Below, piece after piece: positions 9,105 through 17,503 of a stretch of 64,000 nt of DNA. Numbering within the stretch: position 1 is the stretch's first letter; the number at the start of each line of letters is the position of its first letter. The stretch is from Actinomadura luzonensis (lineage in GTDB: Bacteria > Actinomycetota > Actinomycetes > Streptosporangiales > Streptosporangiaceae): positions 5,151,001 through 5,215,000 of the forward strand of contig NZ_JAKRKC020000001.1 of assembly GCF_022664455.2 (NCBI RefSeq), given 5' to 3'. The position numbers and the translations under genes were made by a program. Under the pieces are notes generated by a model that saw nothing but the letters and a program-made list of their open reading frames with translations, searched no databases and was not told where the DNA came from.

Positions 9105-11540
9105 GTGGCCGGGTCGTTCGGCACGTTGCTGCGGAGTCTGCGGCACGCCGCGAAGCTGACGATCGAGGAGCTGTCGCACGCGTCGGGCGTGAGCGTACGG
9201 GCCATCGGCGACATGGAGCGCGGCGCGAGCCGCGGGCCGCAGCGGCGCACCGTCGAAGCCCTCGCGGACGCGCTGCGCCTCGGCGACGAGCAACGCACGG
9301 CCCTGTCGGAGGCCGCCCGGGCGGGCCGCCCCCGGCCCGACGCGCCCGTGGCGGGGGCGTGCGAGCTGCCCCGCGGCATCGGCGACTTCACCGGCCGGAC
9401 GCGCGAACTCCTCCTCCTGGAGAAGCTGGCCCTCCGCGCACCCCTCCCGGACGACGAGGACCCAGCCAACCCGGCAGGCAGCGCGACCCTGGTGAGCGGC
9501 GCCGCCCGGCCGGGCACCGATGACGCGGCGAGCGCGGGCGACGACCGCCCGGACCCCGGGGGCGGCGACCGTCCAGGAGTCGGGAGCGGCGGCGGAGCTG
9601 AGGCCGCGGTGGTGGTGGGGGTGTGCGGGGCGGCCGGGGTCGGGAAGACCGCGCTGGCCGTGCAGGCCGCCGCCCGCCTGGCGCCCCTGTTCCCCGACGG
9701 CCGCTTCTACCTGGACCTGCGCGGCATGGACCCGGTCCCGCTCCCGCCCGGGACGGCCCTGTCGGTGCTGCTGAAGGCGCTGGGCGTGCCGGAGCGCCGC
9801 ATCCCCGCCGACGAGGAGGAGCGCGCCGGCCACTACCGGGCCCTGCTGCGCGAGCGACGCTGCCTGATCGTCCTGGACAACGCGGCGCACGAGGCCCAGG
9901 TACGCCCGCTGCTGCCCGCCGAGGGGCCCGGCATGACGATCGTCACCAGCCGCCGCCCGCCGGCCGGGCTGGAGGGGGTGCACCAGGTCCCGCTGGGGCA
10001 CCTGGCCGCGGACGAGTCCGCCGCGCTGCTGCGCGCCATCGTCGGCGACCGGCGGGCATCGGCCGACCCGGACGGCGTCGCCCAGGTGGCCCGGCTGTGC
10101 GGCAACCTGCCGCTGGCCCTGCGCATCGCGGGCAACCGGCTGCAGAGCCGGCCCGCCTGGACCCCCGGCCAGCTCGCGGCCCGGCTCGGCGACGAGGGCC
10201 GCCGGGTGGAGTCCCTGTCCGCCGGGGACCTGTCGGTGGCGGCCGCCTTCGCGCTGTCGTACCGGCAGCTCTCCCCGCAGGCGCGGCGCAGCTTCCGCCG
10301 CCTGGCGCTGGCCGCCGCGCCCGGGTTCGGGGCCCCGCTGGCGGCGGTCCTCGCGGAGCTGGACCTGTTCACGGCGGAGGAGGCGCTGGAGGAGCTGGTG
10401 GACCTGGGTCTGCTGCAGTCCCCGTACGCGGGCCGTTACCGTGTCCACGACCTGGTCCGGCTGTTCGCCCGCGCTCGCCTGGCGGAGGAGGAGCCCATCG
10501 AGGCGCACCGGGAGGCGCGGCGGCGGATGGACGCCTGGCTGCTGGAGGTCGCCACGGTCGCCGGGCGCTGGTTCGAGCCGGGCTACGGCGCGCCGCCGCC
10601 GGGCTGGAGCTCCCTGGTCGAGCTGGACAGCCGGCAGGCGGCCGAGGACTGGCTGCGGCTGGAGGACGAGGCGTGGCTGGCCGCGCTGCGTCAGGCGGCC
10701 CGGTCCGGCGAGCACGGCCGGGTGGTCGAGGTGGCCGAGGCCATGCACTGGTTCTCGGACCTGTGGATGCACTGGGGGCACTGGCCCGAGGTGTTCGAGC
10801 TGTCGGCGGCCGCCGCGCACGCCCTGGGCGACCCGGCGCTGGAGGCGGCGCACCTCAACTACCTGTCGTGGGCGCGGACGTACTGCCTGGGCCGCTACGA
10901 GGAGGCCGAGGCGACCGCGCTCCGCGCGCTGCGCCTGGCCCGCGAGGCGGGCGACGTGCGGCAGCAGGGCTGGTCGCTCACCTACGCCACCTGGGCGCTG
11001 TGGGGGCTGGAGGACCAGGAAAGCCGGGAGACCGCGCTCGGGCACGCCCGGCGGGCGGCGGCGTACCTGCTGGAGGCCGGGGACGCCGAGGGCTACGCCC
11101 AGGCCGTGCTCAGCGTCGGCAACTGCCTGCGCCGCCTCGGCCGCGTCGAGGAGGCGCTGGAGCACGACCTGGCCATGGTCGCCCGGCTGAGCGACCCCGG
11201 CTTCGGCGGCGACCGCGGCCTCATCACCCAGGCGCTCGGCGCGGCGCTGGACGGCGTGGGCGACGGCTACCTCGCCCTCGGGCGCTGGCAGGAGGCCGCC
11301 GACCACTACGCCGAGGCGCTGGAGCGGCTGCGCGCCCGCCCGATCGGGCGCTCGCTCGCCGCTTCGCTGATCGGCCTCGGGCGGGCTCTGGCGCGGCTCG
11401 GGCAGGCCGAGGAGGCGCGGGCGTCGTTCGAGGAGGCCGTCGAGCTGTACGAGGGCGCCGGTGACGAGGCGCGGGCCGCAGGGGTCCGCGCCGAACTCGC
11501 CGCCCTCGCGCGGCCCGCCCCCACGGAGCCCGCGGTCTGA
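9105..11540 (+). CDS. HTH/NB-ARC/TPR transcriptional regulator (AfsR-like STAND ATPase)
   Basis: An 811-residue regulator. Residues 1-65 are an XRE-type HTH (LLRSLRHAAKLTIEELSHASGVSVRAIGDMERG). An NB-ARC NTPase follows with Walker A GAAGVGKTAL near residue 175, Walker B CLIVLDNAA and a GNLPLALRIAG motif. From about residue 490 helical TPR-like repeats run to the end (YEEAEATALRALRLAREAGD, GRWQEAADHYAEALERL). There is no SARP winged helix, so it differs from true AfsR. GTG 9105 is preceded by GGGAGG with 4-nt spacing. It is divergent from the kinase/WD40 gene, and AfsR-class proteins are known kinase targets, so a functional link is plausible but inferred. Confidence 0.9.
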   Translation: MAGSFGTLLRSLRHAAKLTIEELSHASGVSVRAIGDMERGASRGPQRRTVEALADALRLGDEQRTALSEAARAGRPRPDAPVAGACELPRGIGDFTGRTRELLLLEKLALRAPLPDDEDPANPAGSATLVSGAARPGTDDAASAGDDRPDPGGGDRPGVGSGGGAEAAVVVGVCGAAGVGKTALAVQAAARLAPLFPDGRFYLDLRGMDPVPLPPGTALSVLLKALGVPERRIPADEEERAGHYRALLRERRCLIVLDNAAHEAQVRPLLPAEGPGMTIVTSRRPPAGLEGVHQVPLGHLAADESAALLRAIVGDRRASADPDGVAQVARLCGNLPLALRIAGNRLQSRPAWTPGQLAARLGDEGRRVESLSAGDLSVAAAFALSYRQLSPQARRSFRRLALAAAPGFGAPLAAVLAELDLFTAEEALEELVDLGLLQSPYAGRYRVHDLVRLFARARLAEEEPIEAHREARRRMDAWLLEVATVAGRWFEPGYGAPPPGWSSLVELDSRQAAEDWLRLEDEAWLAALRQAARSGEHGRVVEVAEAMHWFSDLWMHWGHWPEVFELSAAAAHALGDPALEAAHLNYLSWARTYCLGRYEEAEATALRALRLAREAGDVRQQGWSLTYATWALWGLEDQESRETALGHARRAAAYLLEAGDAEGYAQAVLSVGNCLRRLGRVEEALEHDLAMVARLSDPGFGGDRGLITQALGAALDGVGDGYLALGRWQEAADHYAEALERLRARPIGRSLAASLIGLGRALARLGQAEEARASFEEAVELYEGAGDEARAAGVRAELAALARPAPTEPAV

Positions 11541-11548
11541 GCCCGCGG

Positions 11549-12391
11549 TCACGGGCAGACGTAGCGCTGGATGAAGGTCAAGGCGGTGCCGCAGACCTCG
11601 CGCCAGCCGCCGTCCACGATGAGCGAGTGGCCACGGCCGGGCAGCTCGGCGATCTCGGTGCGGTGGTGGGCGTTGCGGGCCTGGCGCTCGTAGGCGGCGC
11701 GGGTGACCGGCCAGGGCGCGGTCCGGTCCAGCTCGCCGGAGATCAGCAGGAGCGGCCCGCGGGCGGGGGCGGCGGCGTCCACCTCGGTGTCGTTCCACGG
11801 GTCGAGGGCGGCGGTCCGGGGCGGCGGCGCGCCGGGCGCGGGGACCGCGTACCGCTCGTGCAGCCGCCTCGCCTCCTCCTCTCCGGCGGCGTTGGCGAAG
11901 GAGTGGCGGAACTGGTCGTAGGTGAGCGGGACGGCCCGGCCGGCGCCGCCCGGCCGGGCGGGGGCTCGTGGCGGGGAGATCGGCAGCGGCAGGACGCCGC
12001 GTTCAGGGGCCGGGGCGATGGCGACGGTGGCGGCGGCCAGGCCGTCCCCGGCGAGGATCTGGGCGAGCAGGCCGCCGAAGGAGTGGCCGACGACGACCGG
12101 CTTGCGCTCCAGCCGGCCGATCACGCCGGCGACGTGCCCGGCCACCTCCCCCACCGTCCACGGAGCGGACCCGGCGTGCCCCGCCGCCGATGGAGTGGGC
12201 GGGGGGTCGGCGGGCCAGGTGGGCAGGACGGCCGGGAAGCCCGCCTCCCCGAACACCGCCGCCCACCGGTCCCAGCTCCCCGGCAGCAGCCACAGCCCCG
12301 GCAGGAACACGATCGGGACGCGTCCCCCGGCGTTGGCGCGCTCGACCTGCGCCTCGATCGGGGGGCGCGGCGGCTCCGGCGGGCAGGGCAT
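11549..12391 (-). CDS. Alpha/beta hydrolase
   Basis: A 280-residue cytoplasmic alpha/beta hydrolase. Visible elements are the oxyanion region VFLPGLWLLPGSWDRW, the nucleophile elbow GHSFGG, an acidic residue in LLLISGELDRTAPW and the catalytic His in LPGRGHSLIVD. The ATG at 12391 has GAGGA upstream. It lies 41 nt downstream of the HSL-type esterase in the same direction, so they probably form an operon. It resembles the lipase/haloperoxidase-like hydrolases; the substrate cannot be told. Confidence 0.85.
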   Translation of the reverse strand: MPCPPEPPRPPIEAQVERANAGGRVPIVFLPGLWLLPGSWDRWAAVFGEAGFPAVLPTWPADPPPTPSAAGHAGSAPWTVGEVAGHVAGVIGRLERKPVVVGHSFGGLLAQILAGDGLAAATVAIAPAPERGVLPLPISPPRAPARPGGAGRAVPLTYDQFRHSFANAAGEEEARRLHERYAVPAPGAPPPRTAALDPWNDTEVDAAAPARGPLLLISGELDRTAPWPVTRAAYERQARNAHHRTEIAELPGRGHSLIVDGGWREVCGTALTFIQRYVCP

Positions 12392-12432
12392 GGCATCGTC
12401 CTCGCAGCCGCGGTGGGTGGTGGGGCTCCGGG

Positions 12433-13386
12433 TCAGCGGGCCGCGAGCGCCTTGCGGAGCGTGCCGGCGGCCAGCTCGATCGCCGCGCCCGCCGCGTACG
12501 TCTCCCGCATCGCGTTCAGCATGACGAAGTCGTGGATGACCCCCTGGAAGCGCACCGCGGTGACCGGCACGCCGGCGGCGCGCAGCCGGGCGGCGTACGC
12601 CTCGCCCTCGTCGCGGAGCACGTCCGCCTCGGCGGTGATGACCAGCGCCGGGGGCAGCCCGGCGAGCTGGGCGTCGGTGGCGCGCAGCGGCGAGGCGGTG
12701 ATCTCGGCGCGCTGGGCCTCGTCGGTGGTGTACTGGTCCCAGAACCACTGCATGCCGTCGCGGCGCAGGAAGTAGCCCTCGGCGAACTCGTGGTAGGAGC
12801 CGGTGTCGAAGGAGGCGTCGGTCACCGGGTAGAACAGCACCTGCTGGCGCAGCTCCAGCCCGCCGCGCTCCTTGGCCATGAGGGTGAGGGCGGCGGTCAT
12901 GTTGCCGCCGACGGAGTCGCCGGCGACCGCGATCCGCGCCGGGTCGAGGCCCTTGCCCGCGCCCTCGGTGACGATCCAGCGGGCGACGGTCCAGTTCTGC
13001 TCGATGGCGACCGGGTAGCGGTGCTCGGGCGACAGGTCGTACTCGGGGAAGACGACGGCGGCGCCGGCGCCGGTGGCGAGCTCGCGCACCAGGCGGTCGT
13101 GGGTGTGGGCGTTGCCGAACACCCAGCCCGCGCCGTGGAGGTAGATGATCACGGGCAGGTCGCCCGCGAGGCCGGCCGGGCGGACGATGCGCGCCTTGAC
13201 CTCGCCGGTGGGGCCGCCGGGGACCGTCACCCATTCCTCGTCCACGGCGGGCAGGTCGACGGGGCCGGCCTGGGCCTCGTCCACGGCCTTGCGGCCCTCG
13301 TCCGGCGGGAGCTGGAAGAGGTAGGGCGGCTGCGCGGTGGCGTCGGCGAAGGCCTGCGCGGCCGGCTCCAGGACGGGCTTGCTCAT
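12433..13386 (-). CDS. HSL/GDXG-family esterase
   Basis: A 317-residue esterase of the hormone-sensitive-lipase family, acting on short acyl esters. The HGGGW oxyanion motif appears as HGAGW within IIYLHGAGWVFG. The nucleophile motif is GDSVGG; the acid is in ADVLRDEGEAYA and the His in FQGVIHDF. ATG 13386 has GGAG at suitable spacing. It is the first gene of a probable two-gene hydrolase operon and is divergent from another alpha/beta hydrolase across 222 bp. Confidence 0.92.
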   Translation of the reverse strand: MSKPVLEPAAQAFADATAQPPYLFQLPPDEGRKAVDEAQAGPVDLPAVDEEWVTVPGGPTGEVKARIVRPAGLAGDLPVIIYLHGAGWVFGNAHTHDRLVRELATGAGAAVVFPEYDLSPEHRYPVAIEQNWTVARWIVTEGAGKGLDPARIAVAGDSVGGNMTAALTLMAKERGGLELRQQVLFYPVTDASFDTGSYHEFAEGYFLRRDGMQWFWDQYTTDEAQRAEITASPLRATDAQLAGLPPALVITAEADVLRDEGEAYAARLRAAGVPVTAVRFQGVIHDFVMLNAMRETYAAGAAIELAAGTLRKALAAR

Positions 13387-13608
13387 ATGTCGCTCCAGAT
13401 ACGGACAAAAGGCGATTTATCGGTACTGGGCCATCCAAGCAACCGCCCCGCCTCCGGCACGAGGCAGAACCACCGGCAGAAGTGCCGATCGCCGGTGCTT
13501 CCGCCTCGTCCCCGCCGCGCCCGCCCGGTTGGATACCGGTTGACCAGCGCGGACGCCCGCCGTGACCCCCTCCGCGCACGACACCGAGACCCACACCAGG
13601 AGCACCTC

Positions 13609-14334
13609 ATGACCGGCAGCACCGCCACCCCGACCGTCGTCCTCGTGCACGGCGCGTTCGCCGACGCCGCGAGCTGGTCCGGCGTCATCGCCGAACTGCA
13701 GCAGCACGGCGTGCCCGTCGTCGCCCCGCCCAGCCCGCTGCGCGGCCTGGCCGCCGACGCCGCCTACGTCGAGTCGGTCGCCAGGCAGATCGAGGGCCCG
13801 GTCGTCCTGGTCGGCCACTCCTACGGCGGCGCGATCATCACCGTGGCCGGCGCGGCCCCGAACGTCACCGGCCTCGTCTACGTCGCCGCCTACGTCCTGG
13901 AGCAGAACGAGAGCCTGGGCGAGCTGCAGGACCGCTTCCCGGCCTCGCCGCTGGGGGCCGCCCTGCGGCAGGCGATGTACCCGGTCGAGGGCGGCGAGCC
14001 CGCGGTCGAGGTCACGATCGCGCCCGAGGCGTTCCCCGAGGTCTTCGCCGCGGACGTGCCCGCCGAGGTCACCCGGGTCCTGGCGGTGGCGCAGCGCCCG
14101 CTCGCGGCGGGCGCCTTCGCCGAGCCGGCGGCCGTCGCGGCCTGGCGGACGAAGCCCTCCTGGGCCGTCGTCGCGGGCGCGGACCGGGCGATCAACCCGG
14201 AGGTCGAGCGGTTCGGGGCCGAGCGGGCGGGGGCGCGGACCGTCGAGCTGGACGGCGCCTCGCACGCCGTGGCCGTCTCGCGCCCGAAGGAGGTCGCCGC
14301 GGTGATCCTGGAGGCGGTGCGCGCGGGCGCGTGA
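13609..14334 (+). CDS. Alpha/beta hydrolase, EstC/salicylate-esterase-like
   Basis: A 241-residue hydrolase starting TPTVVLVHGAFADAASW, with nucleophile elbow GHSYGG and a catalytic His in LDGASHAVAVSRP. This pattern is common to actinomycete 'alpha/beta fold hydrolase' proteins related to plant MES/EstC enzymes. The frame is open far upstream, but ATG 13609 with AGGAG 5' of it gives the canonical N-terminus. It faces the neighbouring esterase and lies upstream of an OhrR-like gene; a stress role is possible but unproven. Confidence 0.87.
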   Translation: MTGSTATPTVVLVHGAFADAASWSGVIAELQQHGVPVVAPPSPLRGLAADAAYVESVARQIEGPVVLVGHSYGGAIITVAGAAPNVTGLVYVAAYVLEQNESLGELQDRFPASPLGAALRQAMYPVEGGEPAVEVTIAPEAFPEVFAADVPAEVTRVLAVAQRPLAAGAFAEPAAVAAWRTKPSWAVVAGADRAINPEVERFGAERAGARTVELDGASHAVAVSRPKEVAAVILEAVRAGA

Positions 14335-14344
14335 GACGCGGCCG

Positions 14345-14524
14345 TCACGAGTAGAAGTGCATCACGATCGCCAGGCCGACGACGTGCATCAGCACCACGG
14401 CGACGATGAGCGCGACGAACACGAACTTGGCCGGGCCGTGCTCGAAGTGCTTGCCCTCCTTCAGCGGAGGCAGCTTGGCCTGGCGCTCGGCGATGCGTTC
14501 CTCCAGCGGCTTGCGGTGAAACAC
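14345..14524 (-). CDS. 59-residue single-pass membrane protein
   Basis: A small gene on the minus strand. It starts at GTG 14524 behind GGAAGGA and encodes a charged N-terminus (MFHRKPLEERIAERQAKLPP) then a hydrophobic helix (KFVFVALIVAVVLMHVVGLAIVM) and a short tail HFYS. The 98-bp gap to the divergent OhrR-like regulator contains an inverted repeat, so it may be a target of that regulator. I do not recognise the family. The good ribosome site and the clear amphipathic-plus-TM layout make it more than a chance frame. Confidence 0.7.
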   Translation of the reverse strand: MFHRKPLEERIAERQAKLPPLKEGKHFEHGPAKFVFVALIVAVVLMHVVGLAIVMHFYS

Positions 14525-14574
14525 GGCGGTCCTTCCGGCGGTTGGTTTGCGCGCTCATGGTTTGCGGGCTAATA

Positions 14575-14588
14575 GTTTGTACGCAAAC
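14575..14588. promoter_or_regulatory. Inverted repeat between small membrane gene and OhrR-like gene
   Basis: GTTTG-TACG-CAAAC, with two more GTTTG copies at 14544 and 14559 in direct orientation. It lies between divergent genes, 35 nt before the regulator start. This is a likely operator for the MarR/OhrR protein. Confidence 0.5.
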
Positions 14589-14622
14589 AGAACGTACCAG
14601 AGACCGCCGGAGGTGCCCGCAG

Positions 14623-15072
14623 ATGGAGCCTGTGACAGAGGCGACAGATCCGCTGGCCCTGGAGCGGCAGGTGTGCTTCGCCCTCAGCGTCGCCTCGCGC
14701 GCCGTGATCGGGCTGTACCGGCCGCTGCTCCAGCCGATGGGCCTGACCCATCCGCAGTACCTCGCCATGCTCGCGCTCTGGCAGCACGAGCCGCTGTCGG
14801 TCAAGAGGCTGGGCGAGCTGCTGCAGCTCGACCCCGGCACCCTGTCCCCCCTGCTGAAACGGCTCGAAGCCCTCGGCTACATCAGCCGCGAGCGCGACGC
14901 CAGGGACGAGCGGGCCCTGTCGGTCACCCTCACCGCCGAGGGCAGGCGGCTGCGGGCCGAGGCGGAGCGCATCCCGCCCGCCATCGTCTCGCGGCTCGGC
15001 ATGAGCCTGGAGGAGCTCCAGGACCTGCACGGGGCGCTGACCCGGGTGATCGCGGCCGCCCAGGGCGGCTGA
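14623..15072 (+). CDS. OhrR-like MarR-family peroxide-sensing repressor
   Basis: A 149-residue winged-helix regulator. The segment LERQVCFALSVASRAVIGLYRPLL carries the N-terminal Cys that OhrR proteins use to sense organic peroxides, and THPQYLAMLALWQHEPLSVKRLGELLQLDPGTLSPLLKRLEALGYISR is the typical OhrR wHTH. ATG 14623 with GGAGG upstream gives the canonical start; the open frame from 14542 only adds a Cys/Arg-rich extension overlapping the operator. No ohr peroxidase gene lies beside it; the divergent 59-residue membrane protein or the upstream hydrolase may be targets. Confidence 0.85.
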   Translation: MEPVTEATDPLALERQVCFALSVASRAVIGLYRPLLQPMGLTHPQYLAMLALWQHEPLSVKRLGELLQLDPGTLSPLLKRLEALGYISRERDARDERALSVTLTAEGRRLRAEAERIPPAIVSRLGMSLEELQDLHGALTRVIAAAQGG

Positions 15073-15112
15073 ACGCCCGCGCCGCCCGCCTACGATGGCA
15101 TCGGCCGATCGG

Positions 15113-15148
15113 CCCATCCGGTCCATCCGGTCCATCGGGTCCATCGGT
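15113..15148. repeat. 9-bp tandem repeat (TCCATCCGG) upstream of luxR-type gene
   Basis: Four copies of a CCATCCGG/TCCATCGGG unit lie 25-60 nt upstream of the chosen GTG start. If the gene started at 15095 they would encode IRSIRSIGSIG, an unlikely N-terminus. Confidence 0.7.
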
Positions 15149-15172
15149 CGGGAGTCGTCGGCGAGGAGGCGT

Positions 15173-15898
15173 GTGGAGGACAACGTGCCGCTGGAGCGGC
15201 TGGCCCGCCGGCTGGAGGAGGTCGTGGGCGAGCTGCGCGGCCTCCCGGTGGACGTCGAGCGGCTGGAGGACAGCTCCGCCGTCCGGCAGCGGATCGCGGC
15301 GGCCGCCCGCGAGGCCCGCGAGCTGCGCGCCATGCATCCCGTCGGCTCGCCGGACACCGGCCGGCAGGAGCAGCGCAGCCGCCGCGAGGTGCTCGACGCG
15401 CTGGAGCGCGGGGTGACGATGCGCACGATCGTGCACGCGAGCGTCCTGGACGACCCGCACAAGGCGGCCCGGATCCGGCAGCTCCACGCGGCCGGCGACC
15501 TGCACCGGGTGGTGGACGAGCCGATCCAGCAGGTGCTGGTCTTCAACCGGGCGGTGGCCTTCCTGCGGCTCACCCCCGTGGCCTACGCGCCCGGCGCGCT
15601 GGTGATCCGGCAGCAGAGCCTGGTCAGCGCCCTCATCGACCTGTTCGAGCGGACCTGGGCCGCGGCCAGGGACGTCACCGAGCCAGCGCACCGGCTGACC
15701 GCGCGCGAGCGGGAGGTGCTGGCGCTGATCGCCGAGGGGCGTTCCAACGGGGCGGTCGCCCGGGAGCTGTCGATCACCGAGGCGGCCGTGGGCAAGCATG
15801 TGGCCGGGGTGTTCGCCAAGCTGGAGATCCCGGCGAGCGCCGACGTCAACCGGCGGGTGCTGGCCGTGCTCGCCTACCTGCGAGGGGCCGTCAGGTAG
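15173..15898 (+). CDS. LuxR-family regulator with TrmB/PLD-like sensor part
   Basis: About 241 residues. The middle part (EVLDALERGVTMRTIVHASVLDDP...DEPIQQVLVFNRAVAFL) matches the sensor region found in actinomycete LuxR proteins with a TrmB/phospholipase-D-like domain. The C-terminus RLTAREREVLALIAEGRSNGAVARELSITEAAVGKHVAGVF is a GerE-type HTH. GTG 15173 with GAGGAGG at 15163 was chosen over the earlier ATG at 15095; GTG 15185 is possible. A perfect 18-bp palindrome follows the stop codon and precedes the next gene, which may be its target. Confidence 0.85.
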   Translation: MEDNVPLERLARRLEEVVGELRGLPVDVERLEDSSAVRQRIAAAAREARELRAMHPVGSPDTGRQEQRSRREVLDALERGVTMRTIVHASVLDDPHKAARIRQLHAAGDLHRVVDEPIQQVLVFNRAVAFLRLTPVAYAPGALVIRQQSLVSALIDLFERTWAAARDVTEPAHRLTAREREVLALIAEGRSNGAVARELSITEAAVGKHVAGVFAKLEIPASADVNRRVLAVLAYLRGAVR

Positions 15899-15914
15899 GG
15901 CCTTGAGGACAACG

Positions 15915-15932
15915 GGTAGGGCCGGCCCTACC
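15915..15932. promoter_or_regulatory. Perfect 18-bp palindrome between luxR-type gene and membrane gene
   Basis: GGTAGGGCC-GGCCCTACC, flanked by GAGGAC and GTCCTC that extend the symmetry. A further half-site GGTAGGGCC overlaps the stop codon of the luxR gene (15894-15902). It is 49 nt before the next start and has no T tract, so an operator is as likely as a terminator. Confidence 0.5.
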
Positions 15933-15980
15933 TCGTCCTCGTTCTGTCCCCCGTGCGTGCGGGGTGCGGCGGGCCGTTCA

Positions 15981-16736
15981 ATGGACGTCATGCAACGAAT
16001 GACCGGACTGCTCATCGGCGCGATCTTCGGCGCCGTCTTCGTCGTCGTCAACGCGCACGAACCGCTGAACGGCGTGGCCGCCGTGGTCCTGCGGGTCGCG
16101 GCCTGCCTGGCGGCGGCGGCCGTCGCCGCCCGGTGGGCGGCCGAGGCGCGGAGGCGGCGTCCGGGGGAGGCCGGGCGGGCGATGTTCGGGCGCTGGTACC
16201 TGGCGGTGGTGGCGGCCGAGGCGGTGCTGCTGTTCGGCGGGCTGCGGGCGCTGGACGCGTGGGGTCTGCCCGAGCAGGCGAACGTGGCCTGGGTGGCCCT
16301 CGTCGTGGGCGTGCACTTCGTCGCGCTGGCGCCGGTCTGGAGGGCGTGGGGCATCGCGGTGCCGGGGGTGCTGCTGACGGCGCTCGGGGGCACGGGCCTG
16401 GCGCTGGTGGCGACGCCTGCCGTCGCGTGGGTGCCGTTCGTCAGCGGGGTGCTGTCCGGAGCGGTGCTGCTCGCGGGCTCCGTCAGCACGGCCTGGCGAG
16501 CCCGTCCCGCGCCCGAAGCCCCGACCCCCGGAACGACCGCAAACACCCTCGCCAAGACGCCCACCCCCACCCCCACCGAAAGGACCCCAGCCACCGGGAC
16601 GGCCACCACCCCCGCCCAAAAGACCCCAGCCACCACCACAGGGACGGCCACCACCCCCGCCCGAAAGACCCCAGCCACCGGGACGGCCGCGGACACGAAG
16701 GTGGTGGTCACGATGGCGGCGCGGCGGTCCAGGTGA
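15981..16736 (+). CDS. Membrane protein with Thr/Pro-rich repeated tail
   Basis: About 251 residues; I do not recognise a family. Several hydrophobic segments are visible (GLLIGAIFGAVFVVV, AAVVLRVAACLAAAAVAA, YLAVVAAEAVLLFGGL, VAWVALVVGVHFVAL, WGIAVPGVLLTALGG, FVSGVLSGAVLLAGS), followed by about 85 residues of Thr/Pro/Ala repeats (TPATGTATTPA). ATG 15981 or ATG 15990 could be used. The tail overlaps the convergent hypA end by 29 bp. The repeats and the overlap suggest that the C-terminus is not conserved. Confidence 0.7.
   Translation: MDVMQRMTGLLIGAIFGAVFVVVNAHEPLNGVAAVVLRVAACLAAAAVAARWAAEARRRRPGEAGRAMFGRWYLAVVAAEAVLLFGGLRALDAWGLPEQANVAWVALVVGVHFVALAPVWRAWGIAVPGVLLTALGGTGLALVATPAVAWVPFVSGVLSGAVLLAGSVSTAWRARPAPEAPTPGTTANTLAKTPTPTPTERTPATGTATTPAQKTPATTTGTATTPARKTPATGTAADTKVVVTMAARRSR
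16578..16692. repeat. Imperfect 45-50 bp tandem repeats in Thr/Pro-rich tail
   Basis: The block ACCCCAGCCACC-GGGACGGCCACCACCCCCGCCC is present about 2.5 times, differing by a short ACCACCACA insertion. It encodes the TPATGTATTPA repeats of the membrane protein. Confidence 0.8.
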
Positions 16737-17040
16737 CGATCTCGACCTCCGGAGCCGGGCTGACGACGAGGCCGTCGCCGCCGCAGTCCGGGCAGCGGGT
16801 GAGCCGGTCCCCGGGGTAGTCCCGGCCGCAGCCGAGGCAGGCGAGCCCGTCCCGGGCGCGCCGCCAGGCGAGACGCGCCCCTTCGGCCGGCCCGCCGGCC
16901 GCCGCCTGCCGCCACGCCTGCTCGGCGGCGTCCGGGCCGACGCCGGGCCCGAGCGCGAGCGTGACGTGGAGCACCCGCCGTCCTCCGGCCGCCGTGACGA
17001 CCGCCGCGACGGCGGCGCGGATCAGCCCGGTCTCATGCAT
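16708..17040 (-). CDS. hypA: Hydrogenase nickel-incorporation protein HypA
   Basis: A 110-residue nickel chaperone that loads Ni into the hydrogenase large subunit. It begins MHETGLI (nickel-binding MHE motif) and has the zinc site CLGCGRDY...RCPDCGG with two CxxC pairs. It overlaps the hyaD stop by 8 bp and is the last gene of the operon. The other hyp genes (B-F) are not in the window. Confidence 0.92.
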   Translation of the reverse strand: MHETGLIRAAVAAVVTAAGGRRVLHVTLALGPGVGPDAAEQAWRQAAAGGPAEGARLAWRRARDGLACLGCGRDYPGDRLTRCPDCGGDGLVVSPAPEVEIVTWTAAPPS

Positions 17041-17503
17041 GGACGCCCCACCCGGCGAGGACGTCCAGCGCCCCGGCGACCAGCCGCCCGAGCCGCCCGG
17101 CGGCCAGCGGCGACAGCCCGTACCCGGTCTCCAAGCTGGCCGGCACCATCCCTACCGCCGCCAGCCGGGGCGGCCGGCAGCCGGCCAGGTCGGCGGCGGC
17201 CAGGGCCTGCCCGACGCCGGTCTGGTGCGCCGAGACCATGAGGGGCCCGGCGTCCGGGATCTCCTCGCCGCGCAGCACGATGACCGTGCCGGGCCGGGCG
17301 TCGCCCCGGACGATCGCGTCGGTGATGAGCAGCGCCTCCCGGCCGGCGATCGCGGGCAGCAGGCCGACGCCGAGCGTGCCGCCGTCCACGACCTCCACGC
17401 CGGGCAGCCGGAGCCCGGCGAGGCGGCGGGCCGCGGCGACGCCCACGCCTTCGTCGGTGAACAGCTCGTTGCCGACGCCGAGGACCAGGACCGGCTCACG
17501 CAT
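17033..17503 (-). CDS. hyaD: Hydrogenase maturation endopeptidase (HyaD/HybD family)
   Basis: A 156-residue M52 protease that trims the C-terminal extension of the large subunit after Ni insertion. It begins VLVLGVGNELFTDEGVGV, with the nickel-sensing Glu and Asp (NELFTDEG, ITDAI) and the SAHQTG motif. It overlaps both neighbours by 8 bp (ATG 17503 inside the hyaC end), so the genes are translationally coupled. Confidence 0.93.
   Translation of the reverse strand: MREPVLVLGVGNELFTDEGVGVAAARRLAGLRLPGVEVVDGGTLGVGLLPAIAGREALLITDAIVRGDARPGTVIVLRGEEIPDAGPLMVSAHQTGVGQALAAADLAGCRPPRLAAVGMVPASLETGYGLSPLAAGRLGRLVAGALDVLAGWGVHA

Noticed and set aside
13387..13608. In-frame upstream extension of the alpha/beta hydrolase at 13609
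   Set aside because: Frame is open to 11968, but the extension is antisense to other hydrolase genes and AGGAG-ATG at 13609 gives the canonical start.
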